DNA of 64,000 nt, taken from positions 203,073-267,072 of the forward strand of contig NZ_LT841358.1 of the NCBI RefSeq assembly GCF_900177045.1, in the 5' to 3' direction. Position 1 is the stretch's first letter. Each line of letters opens with the position of its first letter. The DNA comes from Candidatus Nitrosotalea okcheonensis. Lineage in GTDB: Archaea; Thermoproteota; Nitrososphaeria; Nitrososphaerales; Nitrosopumilaceae. Below are positions 33,669 through 42,210 of this stretch, in pieces. The position numbers and the translations under genes were made by a program. The notes beneath the pieces were generated by a model. The model worked only from the letters and a program-made list of their open reading frames with translations. It was not told the DNA's origin and made no database searches.

Positions 33669-34481
33669 TTAATCTGAAATAAATCGCTGATCTGCAATTC
33701 CAATTATTCTTAATTCTGTCTGTCCCTTGATCGAATTGATTGTAAAATATGGATCTCCCCACCTTCTATAGTGTACTAGTTTTTCATCATCTGTCATGTG
33801 TACTGCAATAACATTTCCTATCTTTGGGATGCTGACTGGATGAAATGTTGCTAGTCTTTCTCTAATTGTTCCATGCTGCTCTGTTTGCATGAATATGCAA
33901 TCTGCCACACCATATTCGTATAGTTCAATCACTGGAACAAATGGGTTTGATGTTTCATCTATTACCTGATTTATCATGTAGCTGTTGAAATGATATCTTG
34001 CATATTCTTCCATATGTTCTGCCTCATTTCGGTATGTCCACGGGGAGTCTCTGTCAAATACTATGTTGTATGTATCGTGCACCTTGTTTTTCTGACCTTG
34101 GATTGACGAATAAAGCGCGGCAAGCCCGAACCTCTTGGCTTTTGCATTTGTCAGTCCAAATAACTCATGAAATACTTCATAATTTCCTATCTTTTTTGAC
34201 CTTTCTATTGAACGCATCATGGGAATTCCCATGGCGGCACAAAGGGATGTGTGATACGTGTCTGCAAATGGCCTGAATGCCTCGACTGTTTTTTCCTTTA
34301 TCCTGTTTAGGTGTGATAATTTTTTCTCAAATTCTTCAACAGGCTCATATCCAAATGTCTCCGATTCGTCTATTGCATCTATTCTATTCCAAGCCCGGTT
34401 TATCAAAAACATGGTTTTTTTATCGAGATGGTATTTTTCCACTATGTTTTCTAATATGGTAGCATCAATTTCATTTGGCAT
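33669..34481 (-). CDS. Unknown 270-aa protein
   Basis: Soluble, mixed helix/strand; the C-terminal third has ordered strands (PFVPVIELYEYGVADCIFMQ, IGNVIAVHMTDDEKLVHYRRWGDPYFTINSIKGQTELRIIGI). No catalytic motif is recognised. It is divergent from the gene at 34541. Confidence in coding is good from composition and length. Confidence 0.7.
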   Translation of the reverse strand: MPNEIDATILENIVEKYHLDKKTMFLINRAWNRIDAIDESETFGYEPVEEFEKKLSHLNRIKEKTVEAFRPFADTYHTSLCAAMGIPMMRSIERSKKIGNYEVFHELFGLTNAKAKRFGLAALYSSIQGQKNKVHDTYNIVFDRDSPWTYRNEAEHMEEYARYHFNSYMINQVIDETSNPFVPVIELYEYGVADCIFMQTEQHGTIRERLATFHPVSIPKIGNVIAVHMTDDEKLVHYRRWGDPYFTINSIKGQTELRIIGIADQRFISD

Positions 34482-34540
34482 GATTTGTTTTTGTATGATG
34501 GCATAGAGTTAAATTTCCTTTGGGACCTATTGTCCAATAA

Positions 34541-34903
34541 TTGGCCCAGCGCATAAAGCCCGCAGATCCATATGGTCAGATCCTACTACTTGATGATGCA
34601 ATTCGTTTTGTTGGCAGGATAAAGGATAGGAAATTGGTCACATTTGTCAGGCAATCAAATGCAGCACCATTGCTTGATGAAGAACTAAGTAACATGGTAC
34701 ACTATCAAGCCTCTGTCAAAGCATCATGGGATGAAATGTTTAATGAAAAACTGGGCAAGACTAACTGGATGATAACATCCAAAGAAAAAGTAAAACTTAT
34801 CACTTTGTTTCTTGATGATGGACTCTTGATACTATCAACTGAACCAGAATCACAACATGATGAGATAATCCAAAAGATAAAAAACCTGAACGTAAAATTA
34901 TAG
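34541..34903 (+). CDS. 120-aa protein, possibly DUF6659/roadblock-like
   Basis: Starts at TTG 34541. The pattern ILLLDDAIRFVGRIKDRKLVTFVRQSNAAPLLDEE, then KVKLITLFLDDGLLILSTEPESQHDEII, resembles small alpha/beta roadblock-type proteins found repeatedly in Nitrososphaerota. Family assignment is tentative. Confidence 0.6.
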   Translation: MAQRIKPADPYGQILLLDDAIRFVGRIKDRKLVTFVRQSNAAPLLDEELSNMVHYQASVKASWDEMFNEKLGKTNWMITSKEKVKLITLFLDDGLLILSTEPESQHDEIIQKIKNLNVKL

Positions 34904-34964
34904 CCATATAGAAAATTATTTTATGACAATTATTATTTTTTATAAGCTAATGTTGTGAAAACTA

Positions 34965-35133
34965 AGCTTTTCTATTGAAAGAATTCTATATTCACTAATG
35001 TCTATACTAGAACTGAAAGTTAGGTCAATATGTACTTCACATAATTTGTGTCTCTTAGTCAGCATTTTGACCAGGCAAGATTACTTTCTTGGAGAGGTCC
35101 TACCAAAGAAACCTCTCCAATTTTTTTATTTTT
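34965..35133 (+). ncRNA. Candidate small RNA ending at a strong terminator
   Basis: A TATA-like TTTTTTATAAG lies near 34935-34945. A stem TTGGAGAGGT (35089-35098) pairs perfectly with ACCTCTCCAA (35111-35120), followed by a T-run to 35133. No convincing protein-coding frame fits: a 47-codon frame from 34998 runs through the hairpin and looks unlike a protein. The 5' end is uncertain. Class unknown. Confidence 0.45.
35089..35133 (+). terminator. Hairpin plus T-run
   Basis: Ten perfect pairs (TTGGAGAGGT/ACCTCTCCAA) with a 12-nt loop and then mostly T. The orientation is plus, since the opposite flank has no T-run. It could also end transcripts of the gene at 34541. Confidence 0.6.
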
Positions 35134-35208
35134 ATGAATAGTGTTAAGCCTTTTTGGATCTTTGAAACATGTATGTCATGACTCTCTAGTTTCACATCTG
35201 GATTTCTT

Positions 35209-35424
35209 TTAGGATGGTAACCATTGCTTCTTTTTACCATATTCTGTGAGGGTGTGATACATGCGGTTAAACGAATCTTGCTGCATGGTCCCATGTTCAA
35301 TAGTTCTCTGAATGATGGTCTCCAACTTGATGTGTTTCTCACGAATCATTTTCATTATCTCATCAAACATTTGTTTTATTATCTCAGACTCTTCATCTTC
35401 TGGTTCTTTGGGCATGCTATTCAT
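35209..35424 (-). CDS. Small 71-aa acidic helical protein
   Basis: MNSMPKEPEDEESEIIKQMFDEIMKMI, then a long helix ending GKKKQWLPS. Highly charged, coiled-coil-like. No family recognised. It is divergent from the SWIM gene. Confidence 0.6.
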   Translation of the reverse strand: MNSMPKEPEDEESEIIKQMFDEIMKMIREKHIKLETIIQRTIEHGTMQQDSFNRMYHTLTEYGKKKQWLPS

Positions 35425-35475
35425 CTATGTTGAAAAAACTTAAGGATTATTTAATTGAGACACATTGAAGTATAC

Positions 35476-35739
35476 ATGAGTGCTAATACAATAAAAAAGG
35501 CCAAGGCCCTTGCAAAAAATGGCGTAGTCATGATTGACAATGATCTATACCAAGTAAAATCCTCTAGCGATCCCTCCAAATCATACATGGTGACATCAGA
35601 CAGCTGTGACTGTGAGGGGTTTAAGAATTTCTACAAGTTTCATCATGGAAAGGGATTGAAAGCAAACTGCTCACACCTTGAAGCTGTAAGAATCTTCAAA
35701 GACATGTCTCACAAAAAACAAAATCCAAAAACCAAATGA
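35476..35739 (+). CDS. SWIM zinc-finger protein
   Basis: 87 aa from ATG 35476 (an upstream TTG at 35455 is less likely: the TATA-like GGATTATTTAATT at about 35438-35450 places a leaderless start here). The SWIM motif is CDCEGFKNFYKF...NCSHLEA: Cys-x-Cys...Cys-x-His. It probably binds nucleic acid or protein; similar fingers occur in the transposase at 264. Basic C-terminus. Confidence 0.75.
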   Translation: MSANTIKKAKALAKNGVVMIDNDLYQVKSSSDPSKSYMVTSDSCDCEGFKNFYKFHHGKGLKANCSHLEAVRIFKDMSHKKQNPKTK

Positions 35740-35766
35740 ATTGTACGAAATAATGGTAAAATAATA

Positions 35767-35970
35767 TTACGTAGAGCCTTTGTACAAAACCAAATACTCG
35801 TCTGGCCTGTCTCGCTCTTTTTTTGCTTGTAATGCATCTTGGTATCTTTCATAATGCGCAATAAAGTAAAGCCTTCTTCCAAATGATTCAAAGTAGTCAA
35901 TTCCACACAAGTCAAATCCCGACTCTGGCGTCAATGATTTTTTTTCCTCATCTGTTACATCGGAACTCAT
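35767..35970 (-). CDS. Small 67-aa protein
   Basis: MSSDVTDEEKKSLTPESGFDLCGIDYFESFGRRLYFIAHYERYQDALQAKKERD. Good coding composition with a Tyr/Phe-rich core. No family recognised. It converges on the SWIM gene. Confidence 0.55.
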   Translation of the reverse strand: MSSDVTDEEKKSLTPESGFDLCGIDYFESFGRRLYFIAHYERYQDALQAKKERDRPDEYLVLYKGST

Positions 35971-36013
35971 TGATTGAATAAATAATACGTATTATTTCAA
36001 ACTAACTTGAAAG

Positions 36014-36169
36014 CTAGTTTTTCTTGGAATCGAAATGCAGTATTAAAACTGACTTGTTTATCAATTCCTTGGCGGGGATTACAACACTCTCGTTTTTTTC
36101 ATTGGTTACTATTATGTGGAACATCTCTGATGATGTGATGGTTCTGGATATATCACCTATCTGAGACAT
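36014..36169 (-). CDS. Small 51-aa protein
   Basis: ATG 36169 to TAG 36014. MSQIGDISRTITSSEMFHIIVTNEKNESVVIPAKELINK gives an alternation of strands and helix that looks like a real small domain, better than the opposite frame. It overlaps the start of the DUF3800-like remnant by 2 bp. Confidence 0.4.
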   Translation of the reverse strand: MSQIGDISRTITSSEMFHIIVTNEKNESVVIPAKELINKSVLILHFDSKKN

Positions 36170-36368
36170 GAGTATGCCCAACCCTCAGGTAAATAATCTT
36201 TTGAAACGTTTGAATTTGAGAAACAAATTGAAAATCTCCGAGTTTAAGTTTTCTAATGATACGCCTAAAACAAGAATAAGATTTTTGAAACTGATTAGCA
36301 CTTTGGTCCTAGATGTTGGAGTAATAGCAATCTCTAAGGATAGCGTGAAAAAAGAATTTCAAATGTAA
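36168..36368 (+). pseudogene. Possible DUF3800-type fragment
   Basis: 66 codons starting MSMPNPQVNNLL. The run KLKISEFKFSNDTPKTRIRFLKLI followed by ALDVGVIAI-like strands recalls the central part of DUF3800 nuclease-like proteins found near mobile elements. The full-length family is over 200 aa, so this would be a remnant; it could also be a small intact gene. Confidence 0.35.
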
Positions 36369-36455
36369 ATAATGTGGTACATTTTTGATCGTTACTAGTT
36401 GAAAGGATTCAGATATGTTTAATAGTAGCATTGCTACATAGGTAGATGATCCACT

Positions 36456-36827
36456 GTGAAACCTATTATGTATGGAGTGATTGGTGGAGGAGGTGCAGTT
36501 ATGATTGCCATAGTTATCATACTAGTCTCTCAGTCAACTCCGCAATACGCACTACTACTAAATCCTGTGATACAAACAGGGACTAGTACCGACATGCATG
36601 TCATGGTTCAAAATACGGGCAAGGCCCCACTTACAAATGTCAGGGTAGATTATGGACATGGCACCAAGGCAGATATTATTCCAGTTTTAAATCCTGGGGA
36701 AAAAGTATGGTTGTCGCCGTCTAACATTGACACAAACAATAATGTAGTAGTAACAGATGATCAGGGAGTTACAGTAACAAAACCGTATACGACACCAATT
36801 AAGACGCCTCTTGCTGATTCGGACTAA
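36456..36827 (+). CDS. Membrane-anchored beta-domain protein
   Basis: 123 aa from GTG 36456. An N-terminal membrane helix (IGGGGAVMIAIVIILVSQS) precedes a small extracellular beta domain (MHVMVQNTGKAPLTNVRVDYGHG, LNPGEKVWLSPSNID), which looks like a CARDB/Ig-type fold. Function unknown. Confidence 0.7.
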   Translation: MKPIMYGVIGGGGAVMIAIVIILVSQSTPQYALLLNPVIQTGTSTDMHVMVQNTGKAPLTNVRVDYGHGTKADIIPVLNPGEKVWLSPSNIDTNNNVVVTDDQGVTVTKPYTTPIKTPLADSD

Positions 36828-36924
36828 ACCACACGATGATCTTTTTTCTGACCTTGAATCTGAAAACAATTTTTGCATGTATCTATATTTACCGATAATG
36901 TTGAATCCATGGGCTGATCTGTAA

Positions 36925-37053
36925 ATGACAACAGTAAGGATAAGAATCTGCCTTGAATGTGGTAGCACAAATACCGTTGTGAAAGCCAACGGTATTACAT
37001 GCAGAAGCCGTGGAATGCAACGTATTCTTCGTTCAGTATCTTCTAGTGATTAA
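36925..37053 (+). CDS. Small 42-aa zinc-binding protein
   Basis: ATG 36925 to TAA 37051-37053. RICLECGSTNTVVKANGITCRSRG has CxxC and a third Cys, a half zinc ribbon. Too short for common length cut-offs. It lies 2 bp before the CKGICYRFAA remnant. Confidence 0.5.
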   Translation: MTTVRIRICLECGSTNTVVKANGITCRSRGMQRILRSVSSSD

Positions 37054-37055
37054 AA

Positions 37056-37121
37056 ATGGCTTGTAAGGGAATATGCTACAGATTTGCAGCCAAAATACCA
37101 TCAATAAAACAACAAATCTGA
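37056..37121 (+). pseudogene. Remnant of the CKGICYRFAA zinc-ribbon family
   Basis: 21 codons, ACKGICYRFAAKIPSIKQQI then stop. The first 12 residues match the N-terminal region of the 113-aa protein at 10335, which continues with CSVCG and CPCC pairs missing here. Either a truncated copy or a micro-protein. Confidence 0.5.
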
Positions 37122-37220
37122 AATTTTTAATCAAGTACACATACCAAATGCCAGCGCCTATATGCCTGTTGATAATCTAATCTTATTACAATTCAGCCAT
37201 GCTGTTAATTTTGTATGATT

Positions 37221-37844
37221 CTAGTTTAAGATGATGGATTTGAGTTCTTCTGGTTCTTCTATGACATGATCAGGATGAAATTTGAGCAACGCATTTTTAC
37301 TGTTGTATCCCCATGACACTCCTATCACTCTGATTCCTGCCTTTTTAGCTGCCTCCACATCTCTTATCTCATCTCCTACGTAGATTGGATCTTCATGTGG
37401 AATAGTTTTTTCTTTCATCATTTTTTTCAATAGTCTGCTCTTGCCAAAGACTGCTCGCCCTGAATAGACAAAATCAAACAACTCCAAATCGTTTTTCTTT
37501 AAAAATTCCATTACATTCTCTCTGGAGTTTGTGGTCAATATTCCAAGGACACATCCGTTTTCTTTGAGGTGTACAAGCGTCTCTCTTATGTCCACCGCTG
37601 TCTTTAGATTGATGATTTCTTTATTCATCTCAAATCTTATCTTTCTTGCAACGATTGGAAGTTTGAATATTGATATTCCTAGGTGCTTTAGTACTGCACT
37701 TGGTTTTTTTTCTCGTAATTTTGGCAAGTCACTGAGTGGAATTTTTTTGTATCCGTAATGATCTGCAAACTTGTTTGCAATTCTTATGACTACTGACAGC
37801 GTATCTGCTATTGTACCGTCAAAATCAAAGATTATTGTGTGCAT
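37221..37844 (-). CDS. HAD-superfamily phosphatase
   Basis: 207 aa from ATG 37844. Motif I IFDFDGTIADT, motif II LTTNS, motif III GKSRLLKK and motif IV YVGDEIRDVEAAKKAG are all present, with a helical cap between I and II. Similar to phosphoglycolate-phosphatase-like HAD proteins; substrate unknown. The frame upstream to 38159 is an extension into non-coding sequence and overlaps the TPR gene. Confidence 0.85.
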   Translation of the reverse strand: MHTIIFDFDGTIADTLSVVIRIANKFADHYGYKKIPLSDLPKLREKKPSAVLKHLGISIFKLPIVARKIRFEMNKEIINLKTAVDIRETLVHLKENGCVLGILTTNSRENVMEFLKKNDLELFDFVYSGRAVFGKSRLLKKMMKEKTIPHEDPIYVGDEIRDVEAAKKAGIRVIGVSWGYNSKNALLKFHPDHVIEEPEELKSIILN

Positions 37845-38092
37845 TAAAGTTTCGCAAGAAACTGCCGTTAAAGATTGTTGTGGATTAGGTTTTTCATTAT
37901 TTACTGGACAATAAACTGTGTATTGTTCTTGATTTGTGGAACAGATATCTAGAATCTGTACTATGTTTTTGATATCTACAACTAGCTTTTTCTGATCGCG
38001 CAAACCTGACTCTGTATTTCGTTTACTTGTCGTTGACCTGTACTTGTGATAAGATATTCTAAAAATATAATATCTACAGATTTTAACCTTTG

Positions 38093-38605
38093 ATGATGAA
38101 ATCCTCCCTTTTGGATGAGGCATACGAGCTATGTGAAGAAGGCAAGTATACTCTAGCACTAGAATTTTATGATCTAATTTTATTCAAGGAACCCCGAAAC
38201 ATCACTGCCATGATAAACAAGGGTGTTACACTGCAAACGCTTGGAAAGCACTCCAAAGCAATAAAATGCTATGACGAGGCGCTGGAGATTGAAAAAAACA
38301 ATCTGGATGCTCTTGTAAACAAGGGTTCGGTGCTACACACGCTTGGAAAATTTCACGATGCAATAGATTGTTATGACAAGACACTAAAGATCCAACCGAA
38401 ATATGCATTGGCAATGGCATACAAGGGTCTCTCATTGGGAGAAATTGGTTTGCTAAAAGATGCAATAAAATGTTTTAATGCTGCACTAAAGATTGACAAA
38501 AAGTTTGACTTGGCATTGAACAATAAAACAATTGCACTAGAACTTTTAAAAAACAATACCAAGCTAAAACCAAAACTTCTCAAAAAGACTAGCGCAATAA
38601 AATAA
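38093..38605 (+). CDS. TPR-repeat protein
   Basis: About 170 aa (ATG 38093; a TTG sits 3 bp before). Four tetratricopeptide repeats: EAYELCEEGKYTLALEFYDLIL, NKGVTLQTLGKHSKAIKCYDEAL, NKGSVLHTLGKFHDAIDCYDKTL, YKGLSLGEIGLLKDAIKCFNAAL. A protein-protein scaffold; the partner is unknown. Confidence 0.88.
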   Translation: MMKSSLLDEAYELCEEGKYTLALEFYDLILFKEPRNITAMINKGVTLQTLGKHSKAIKCYDEALEIEKNNLDALVNKGSVLHTLGKFHDAIDCYDKTLKIQPKYALAMAYKGLSLGEIGLLKDAIKCFNAALKIDKKFDLALNNKTIALELLKNNTKLKPKLLKKTSAIK

Positions 38606-38618
38606 AACTTGCTTAAAG

Positions 38619-39158
38619 TTATTGTATTTGTGCTTGCTGGACAAACCTGTCAAACCCGTATTCTAGGGCATCTGAGACCGAACTGTCTGGAACAAAATTG
38701 ATCATCCATGCCAATAGTCCTGATGTCTTTACATCTAAGGAGATGTTTGCAATTGTCCCCCCATCTTTTTGACCATGAAAACCCCATGTTTTTTCTAGTT
38801 TGGTAATCATAGTAGTTCCCTTGAGATCTCCTGAAACTACCTCAACTACATAATTTCCATTCGAATCAGTCTTGCATATTGCCTGGGTGTCAAAAAATAT
38901 GCCATTTACTCCTGCATTAATGTCCACAAGTCTTGTGTTGTTGTCTAATATCTTGACATATTTTACATTGTCAGGAAATATCTTGGAATACTGTGACACG
39001 TTTGATATTGTATTGAGCAAAGATTCTTCTTTTACGTCAGAAACTTTTTGCAACGTGATCATCCTGTCAGCATACGATGATGGAAACGAAAAGACTGTAA
39101 CTACTACTATGATGATGAAAAGAACAGACTGTAATGATCTCTTGTCATGTTTTTGCAT
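38619..39158 (-). CDS. Secreted SRPBCC-like (START-fold) protein
   Basis: 179 aa. Signal peptide (residues about 11-28), then a single domain resembling polyketide-cyclase/SRPBCC proteins (LLNTISNVSQYSKIFPDNVKYVKILDNN, ending in a long C-terminal helix LEYGFDRFVQQAQ). It would sit outside the cell or in the pseudoperiplasm. Ligand unknown. Its 5' end overlaps the 69-aa frame by 14 bp. Confidence 0.75.
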   Translation of the reverse strand: MQKHDKRSLQSVLFIIIVVVTVFSFPSSYADRMITLQKVSDVKEESLLNTISNVSQYSKIFPDNVKYVKILDNNTRLVDINAGVNGIFFDTQAICKTDSNGNYVVEVVSGDLKGTTMITKLEKTWGFHGQKDGGTIANISLDVKTSGLLAWMINFVPDSSVSDALEYGFDRFVQQAQIQ

Positions 39159-39354
39159 GACTTCCTATCCTGTATAAAATTTTGATGTGACTCTCGAAAG
39201 TCTTTCTGTAGTCTATGTGTTTTGTAAATGTAAATTTGTCTTGAAATGCCATTTCTGTGTCATTTGACGCAATCAATTGAAATCCATCATATGCATTATC
39301 TGATCTACCTTGTGCTGTCTGGATAAGGGCACTGCATGTCTTTGGCGCAGACAT
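39145..39354 (-). CDS. Small 69-aa protein divergent from marR
   Basis: MSAPKTCSALIQTAQGRSDNAYDGFQLIASNDTEM..., good codon use. The start lies just downstream of the divergent promoter that carries the palindromes at 39387-39412, so it may be the target of the MarR-type regulator. No family recognised; it overlaps the secreted SRPBCC gene start by 14 bp. Confidence 0.45.
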   Translation of the reverse strand: MSAPKTCSALIQTAQGRSDNAYDGFQLIASNDTEMAFQDKFTFTKHIDYRKTFESHIKILYRIGSHAKT

Positions 39355-39386
39355 GGTGTAATATTTGACGTGTTAGTATATAACTA

Positions 39387-39412
39387 TTGGTATACCAATC
39401 ATTTGTATACAA
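39387..39412. promoter_or_regulatory. Two tandem palindromes, MarR operator candidates
   Basis: TTGGTATACCAA (39387-39398) and TTGTATACAA (39403-39412) are both perfect palindromes, 15 bp apart centre to centre. They lie between the MarR gene and the divergent 69-aa gene and would block both promoters, a typical autoregulated MarR arrangement. Confidence 0.55.
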
Positions 39413-39430
39413 GTGTATGCCATAGATATT

Positions 39431-39907
39431 ATGCGTAAACTCGATCTCAGTGATAGCATAGGAACACTGATTGCACTTGCAGCAAAATCCCAGGAGCGGC
39501 TTGCAGAAATAGAGATGAAAAAACAACTGGGATTGACTCCTGCACAATGGAAAGTCATCCTGGTTCTCAATATTGTTGATGGACCAACACAAAAAGAGAT
39601 CGCCGAAAAAATTAATGTTGATGGAAGTACACTTGTACCAGTGATAGATAAGATGGTAAAAAATGGCCTGGTAAAAAGAATGGCAGACTCTGAGGACAGA
39701 CGAAACAACAGGATATTTCTTACAAAAAAAGCTGAATCAACAGTGGACTCTATAATTGTTATAATTCTCCAGGTTCGAAAGATGATTTATCGCGGCATAT
39801 CTGAAAGCGATATACGTATCACTAGGACAGTTCTAAAATCCTTGATTGCAAATTCTGATTCTGTAATAAATGAAATAAGATCTGCATCTGGAAAGGGTGT
39901 TTCATGA
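39431..39907 (+). CDS. MarR-family regulator
   Basis: 158 aa from ATG 39431; the GTG at 39413 would lie within the operator. Winged helix at residues about 35-105: TPAQWKVILVLNIVDGPTQKEIAEKINVDGSTLVPVIDKMVKNGLVKRMADSEDRRNNRIFLT, with the MarR wing motif DxRxxxxFLT. The regulator may respond to small phenolic or oxidant ligands. It overlaps the secreted 426-aa gene by 4 bp, so that gene is part of its unit. Confidence 0.85.
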   Translation: MRKLDLSDSIGTLIALAAKSQERLAEIEMKKQLGLTPAQWKVILVLNIVDGPTQKEIAEKINVDGSTLVPVIDKMVKNGLVKRMADSEDRRNNRIFLTKKAESTVDSIIVIILQVRKMIYRGISESDIRITRTVLKSLIANSDSVINEIRSASGKGVS

Positions 39908-41184
39908 ATATGTCCAATCTGAAAGCATTTCTTATCATGATGCTTTTGTTACCAATGTCTCTTTCTTATGCAGAACCTGCAACACCTGGAGCCATTCTGA
40001 CTTTTTATGTGACTGATTCGAACTTGTCCACTGATCATCGTGCAGTGATGAAGATATCTACATCTGGACTTGTTGATTTTACAATAAACGGAGTTCCAAT
40101 ATCTGGGCCAGGTGAAATGGTGGAAACTGGAATAGATACTGGAGTTTTTCAGCTCGAGCTTACACTGCCAGACTCTGTTAATGGAAAACCACTACAAAGT
40201 GGAGATGTTGTTGTCATGACATACCACCAGCGAGCAGACTATTCTGGAAATCCTACTGATGTTACCCAGTCTGCAGTTCTGTCAAGTGCACCATCAAGTC
40301 CTGTACAAAGCTCTTCACCAAATGTTAGAATTGGACAATATTTCAAACTGGACATATATGCACCAAACTATAACCTTGATTCCCAGACACCTGATGACAT
40401 TCCACTTAGCATGATTGAGGTTCATATGGGCGGAGCGCAAACCACATTATCAGATAGTGCATTCCAAGCCAACCCGTATACTATGAGGGAGACTGGACCT
40501 GATACTAGTACATTTGAGGTAAATGTCAAGATACCAAAGTCAATAGCCGGGTTTCCTGTAGAGATGGGCTCGACATTAGAATTTCGATTCAATGATCCAT
40601 CCATGCCCTCAAGTGTATTTGTAACAGTGGGCGGAGGCTCGTATCGTACACCTTACAACTCTGGTTCGGGTGGGGTGCCTAATTCAAGCTCTGGTTCTGG
40701 TACCTCTTACAACTATGGTTCAGGTGGGACACAACGCTTGGCTCCTAGTACGCTGATATTTTATGCGACAAACTCGATTGGAACAAATGTCAACTATGTA
40801 AACTCTACGTTGTTGTCTAGTCTGCAGGCGCCAATATGTGATCCAATCTCTGGTTCTTTTTTCATGATGGGAACAACAACAGTGACTTGTGCCGCAAAGG
40901 ATCAAAATGGAAATTCTGTGATAAAGACATTTGTGGTAACTGTATTGGCAGATAAGAGTCATATTCCATCCTGGACCAAGAAGACAGTGGGATTCTGGTG
41001 TGCTGGTGAAATATCAGATAGCCAGTTGTCTTCTAGCATGAAATATCTTGCTTTAAATGGTGTGCTGTCTGTACAAGGAGATTCTGTGGTCCCAACCCCT
41101 GACAAGACAACACTGTGTCTCTGGGCTGGTGGTAGGGCATCTGATCAAGACGTGATAAGTTCTCTGTATCTTCTTTCTAGGTGA
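39904..41184 (+). CDS. Secreted protein with two Ig-like repeats, HYR-type domain and C-terminal motif
   Basis: 426 aa. Signal peptide (1-23). Two similar beta repeats: VETGIDTGVFQLELTLPDSVNGKP and RETGPDTSTFEVNVKIPKSIAGFP, about 130 residues apart. A Ser/Gly-rich linker leads to a domain with PICDPISGSFFMMGTTTVTCAAKDQNGN, the HYR-domain pattern. The C-terminus (PSWTKKTVGFWCAGEISDSQLSSSMKYLALNGVL) is a module repeated in Nitrososphaerota surface proteins. Probably cell-surface; co-expressed with the MarR gene. Confidence 0.75.
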   Translation: MNMSNLKAFLIMMLLLPMSLSYAEPATPGAILTFYVTDSNLSTDHRAVMKISTSGLVDFTINGVPISGPGEMVETGIDTGVFQLELTLPDSVNGKPLQSGDVVVMTYHQRADYSGNPTDVTQSAVLSSAPSSPVQSSSPNVRIGQYFKLDIYAPNYNLDSQTPDDIPLSMIEVHMGGAQTTLSDSAFQANPYTMRETGPDTSTFEVNVKIPKSIAGFPVEMGSTLEFRFNDPSMPSSVFVTVGGGSYRTPYNSGSGGVPNSSSGSGTSYNYGSGGTQRLAPSTLIFYATNSIGTNVNYVNSTLLSSLQAPICDPISGSFFMMGTTTVTCAAKDQNGNSVIKTFVVTVLADKSHIPSWTKKTVGFWCAGEISDSQLSSSMKYLALNGVLSVQGDSVVPTPDKTTLCLWAGGRASDQDVISSLYLLSR

Positions 41185-41261
41185 TAGTTAAGACTTGGAG
41201 TGCTTGAAAAAATTCTAAAAACTTTCAACTCTTCATTATGTCTAGCGCAGCAAAATTTTCT

Positions 41262-42065
41262 CTAGGACCTTCTTATTTTAACAGCCCTGGCTATTAACAA
41301 AACTATTCCCACTATGAAGAGTATACCGCCGCCTATGATTATGATCTGGATATGATTGCATAATTCTAGTATCTGTAAATTGAAAGTTTGTGCAAGTTGT
41401 CCAATGATGGAACTGCAAAGTGATGAATATTGGAATAAAGATATGGCTGGTATGATGCCTACTATGATGGATATTATTCCAGCTGCTGCCATCCCTGCAT
41501 ATCTTTTCTGTTTTGACTGGAACTTTTTGGTGTCCTTTAACTTGTTTTTGCCTTGATGTGCTCCACATATGGGACAAAATTCATGCGTTTTGAATATTTT
41601 TGAACTGCATGTAATACACGATTTCATTGATGTGTCTTGAAATGTTTGCTGGGAACTGTGATCACGTTTTTCCTTTTTTTGTTGATCTTTACGTGTATCA
41701 ATAAAATTATGTTCATCATGAAATGCTCCGCATTTTGAACAAAAACTAAACATTCTTGGTACTGGCGAACCACATTTGGGGCATAAATCAGAAAGACTAG
41801 TATCTGTTGATGGGTTGGTCTCACCCCCGTATCGTTGTTTTACATTCTGTATTTTGTTTTCTAGTGATCCTATCTTTCTTGTATTTTCGGATTCCTCTTC
41901 ATGCGGATAAAGATATTTAGAAACTAGCATGTCTACATATTTCTGATCTGACGGGTATAACGGCTGTTCATTTTGTAATCTTTTAGATATTGAATCTAAC
42001 CTAAGTGAATCTCCATAACCAAACTCTGTCAATTGTTCCACCAGTTCGATTAATTCTTTATTCAT
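41262..42065 (-). CDS. Membrane protein with two zinc ribbons
   Basis: 267 aa. A soluble N-terminus of about 95 residues is followed by CPKCGSPVPRMFSFCSKCG and CITCSSKIFKTHEFCPICG, two double-CxxC zinc ribbons, and then two membrane helices (GMAAAGIISIIVGIIPAISLF and IQIIIIGGGILFIVGIVLLIA). A sensor or membrane scaffold is plausible; no enzyme motif. It converges on the gene at 39904; the gap is 77 bp. Confidence 0.75.
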   Translation of the reverse strand: MNKELIELVEQLTEFGYGDSLRLDSISKRLQNEQPLYPSDQKYVDMLVSKYLYPHEEESENTRKIGSLENKIQNVKQRYGGETNPSTDTSLSDLCPKCGSPVPRMFSFCSKCGAFHDEHNFIDTRKDQQKKEKRDHSSQQTFQDTSMKSCITCSSKIFKTHEFCPICGAHQGKNKLKDTKKFQSKQKRYAGMAAAGIISIIVGIIPAISLFQYSSLCSSIIGQLAQTFNLQILELCNHIQIIIIGGGILFIVGIVLLIARAVKIRRS

Positions 42066-42210
42066 GAATCAGTAAATATAATCCACTGATTAAAAGAGGT
42101 TTTCATTTGCTTGATTTGATGTCTTTCACAAACGTGGTAAGAATAATGTGAAAAAATGTGGGTAAACCTTTTAGATAGAATTTAATTCTTGTCTGGATAT
42201 TGTGTTGTGG

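Noticed and set aside
34998-35138. 47-codon frame spanning the terminator hairpin
   Set aside because: It reads through a strong terminator and has unlikely composition.
37845-38159. N-terminal extension of the HAD protein
   Set aside because: It overlaps the TPR gene and does not resemble protein; the ATG at 37844 starts exactly at the HAD motif.
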